Source: Streptomyces capillispiralis (lineage in GTDB: Bacteria > Actinomycetota > Actinomycetes > Streptomycetales > Streptomycetaceae). From it: a stretch of 64,000 nt of DNA. The stretch lies in NCBI RefSeq assembly GCF_007829875.1, contig NZ_VIWV01000001.1, forward strand, positions 7,948,001 to 8,012,000. Direction: 5' to 3'. Position 1 is the first letter of the stretch. Each line of letters starts with the position of its first letter. Of this stretch, positions 62,768-64,000 are shown piece by piece. The notes beneath the pieces were generated by a model. It was not told where the DNA came from and ran no database searches. It saw only the letters and a program-made list of their open reading frames with translations. A program made the translations under genes and the position numbers.

Positions 62768-63163
62768 TCAGAGTTCCTTGCCGTACGGGTTGTCGATGGC
62801 GAAGCGCCACTGGCCGTCGGCCCCCAGACGCAGCACGTCCAGGCCGATGCCGGAGATGCTCTCCGCCGGGCTGTCCGCCGTGGCCGGGATGTCGATGGCC
62901 CAGTCCGTCACCAGCAGCGCGGTGTCCGACGTCACGTACGACTCGAGGACCTTGTTCTTCAGCACGGGCTTGGCGGAGAGGAACTCGGCCAGCCCCTCGC
63001 GCCGTTCCGCGCCGCTGGCGGGGTGCCCCTTCTCCCACACACTGATCGCGTCGTCCGTGTAGAGCCGGTCCACGGCCGCGGCGTCGCCCGAGTTGAAGGT
63101 GCGCACATAGGTGGCGGCGTGTTCCAGGACCGCCGCGGTGAGCGCGTCGTTGGTCTCTGCCAT
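62768..63163 (-). CDS. SnoaL/NTF2-like small protein 3
   Basis: 131 residues; YVRTFNSGDAAAVDRLYTDDAI, VLESYVTSDTALLVTDW and IDNPYGKEL. It is close to protein 1 and is the promoter-proximal gene of the extender-unit operon. Its promoter heptamers match those of gene 1, suggesting that the two genes and their control regions duplicated together. ATG 63163 is preceded by a GGAG-like site in the sequence GGAACGGGAG. Confidence 0.8.
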   Translation of the reverse strand: MAETNDALTAAVLEHAATYVRTFNSGDAAAVDRLYTDDAISVWEKGHPASGAERREGLAEFLSAKPVLKNKVLESYVTSDTALLVTDWAIDIPATADSPAESISGIGLDVLRLGADGQWRFAIDNPYGKEL

Positions 63164-63212
63164 GGCAAAACCACTCCCGTTCCGTGAGATGTGCGGTCAC
63201 CGTAGGCGGGCG

Positions 63213-63241
63213 CAAGCCATCCACCGGTCACTGCCAGGCAA
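63213..63241 (-). promoter_or_regulatory. SARP-type repeat before the NTF2-like/CCR operon
   Basis: On the minus strand TTGCCTG, TGACCGG and TGGCTTG start 11 bp apart (plus-strand 63235, 63224, 63213). A -10-like TACGGT follows downstream. Confidence 0.65.
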
Positions 63242-63435
63242 TGCGTGGGAGGGGGTCAGGAGGGCACCGTCTGATGGACGTTCGCTGGAGCGGTGCGGAA
63301 CGCCCAGTTCCCGGCGCCGGGTCGCGACGAGCCCGGCGACCGCCCGCGGCGCCGCGTGAGAGGGTGACGGCAGCTCCCGCCCGGCGGTGCGCCGAAGGGG
63401 CCGCACGAGACGCGGGCGGTCGGCAGGAGGCACAG

Positions 63436-63982
63436 GTGACCGGCCCCGACATGTCCCGCGGCGCTCGACTGGCCGCCCACGGTGGCGTCTCCACGGCGCT
63501 GGCGCTGTGCAGTGACCGCCGGCTGCGGGAGCTCGTGGACGCCGCCCCGCCGGCCGGTTCCGGCATCGGCGGCAGGACGGCACGCGCTCTCCTCCCGCTT
63601 CGAACTCGCGCCGGACGAGGCCGCCTTCGCCGGCCGGCACCGCGGCTACGACCGGTGGTACACACTGACCCACCTGGTGAACTGGCTGGCCGTCGCGCTG
63701 CACGGGTACGGCCCCGAGGAGCGCCGGGCGTACGTGGACGCCTGCGCCCGGGGAGTGCCCCCGGGGGACATGCCGCCGGCGATCGCGGCACTGCTCGTCC
63801 GTCACGCGTCGGTCGCCGCGGTGATGGGTGACTTCACCCACCGGTTCCGGCGGGAGAGCCGCACGACCGCCTTCCCGCTGGAGGCGATCCGCCGGATCGA
63901 ACGGCGGGACGACCCGCCCGGCGCGCCGGCCGGCGGCACTCCCCGCGGGGACGGTCCCCGGCCGGCCGCGCCGCGTACCTGA
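63436..63982 (+). pseudogene. Internally deleted kinase-like gene remnant
   Basis: A GTG at 63436 with an ideal AGGAGG opens a frame (VTGPDMSRGARLAAHGG…LRELVDAAPPAGSGIGG) that fits the start of a Streptomyces kinase-fold protein I recall. Near 63590 coding sense moves to another frame, which reads ALSSRFELAPDEAAFAGRHRG then YDRWYTLTHLVNWL…PLEAIRRIERR, resembling the C-terminal part of the same family just after its Asp-Phe-Gly motif. The catalytic middle, roughly 150-200 residues, appears missing and the ends are out of frame. It may mark the cluster edge. The family match is from memory. Confidence 0.5.
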
Positions 63983-64000
63983 CCGGCGGGCCCCGGGCCG

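Overview
The window is very GC-rich, with strong third-position GC bias, ideal AGGAG-type ribosome sites, rare TTA codons, SARP regulators and a gamma-butyrolactone (GBL) signalling set. All of this points to Streptomyces or a close relative. Nearly the whole window (about 1.2 to 63.2 kb) reads as one biosynthetic gene cluster for a polyketide-derived, nitrogen-containing alkaloid.

Layout. (1) 1-1.1 kb: the 3' end of a secreted-type sugar-hydrolase/lectin gene, probably outside the cluster. (2) 1.2-15.3 kb, regulatory arm: an acyl-CoA oxidase-like enzyme, two ArpA/ScbR-type TetR regulators, a quinone-oxidoreductase-like enzyme, an AfsA-type butenolide synthase, a flavin monooxygenase, a type II thioesterase, a catalytically dead IS701-like transposase, and two SARPs. 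(3) 15.5-48.6 kb, core: a class III aminotransferase and three modular type I PKSs. (4) 48.6-58.6 kb, tailoring arm: an NTF2-like protein, a flavin reductase, an unknown protein, an SDR, three imine-reductase-like proteins, a second flavin monooxygenase, an NmrA-like reductase and a Tat-exported flavin amine oxidase. (5) 59.0-63.2 kb: an extender-unit operon (KAS III, 3-hydroxyacyl-CoA dehydrogenase, crotonyl-CoA carboxylase/reductase) with two more NTF2-like proteins. (6) The window ends in a kinase-like gene that appears to be an internally deleted remnant.

How the genes fit together (inference from domains). The PKSs encode KSQ-AT-ACP loading, three KS-AT-DH-KR-ACP modules, a fourth module whose DH and KR are both crippled, and a fifth KS-AT-DH(dead)-KR-ACP-reductase module. 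Read colinearly this gives a C12 chain with a C6-C11 triene, a C5 ketone, a C3 hydroxyl, and a C2 branch set by an unusual AT (FASH motif) that the CCR operon could feed. Reductive release gives a C1 aldehyde. The aminotransferase would make the C1 amine, which can close on the C5 ketone to a six-membered cyclic imine. Imine reductases, flavin monooxygenases and an exported amine oxidase then tailor the ring. The 1+2 / 2 / 1+R module arrangement and the GBL/SARP context resemble the coelimycin (cpk) system, but the branch-forming AT, the CCR operon, the three imine reductases and the three NTF2-like proteins indicate a different product.

Regulation is legible in the DNA. Five GBL-receptor-type operators (ACC-8 bp-GGT dyads) flank the regulatory genes. 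At least nine promoters carry heptamer direct repeats at 11-bp spacing, the signature of SARP binding. TTA codons lie in five genes, including the AfsA-type synthase. Gene starts were chosen by ribosome-site quality and family alignment from memory. No database search was possible.
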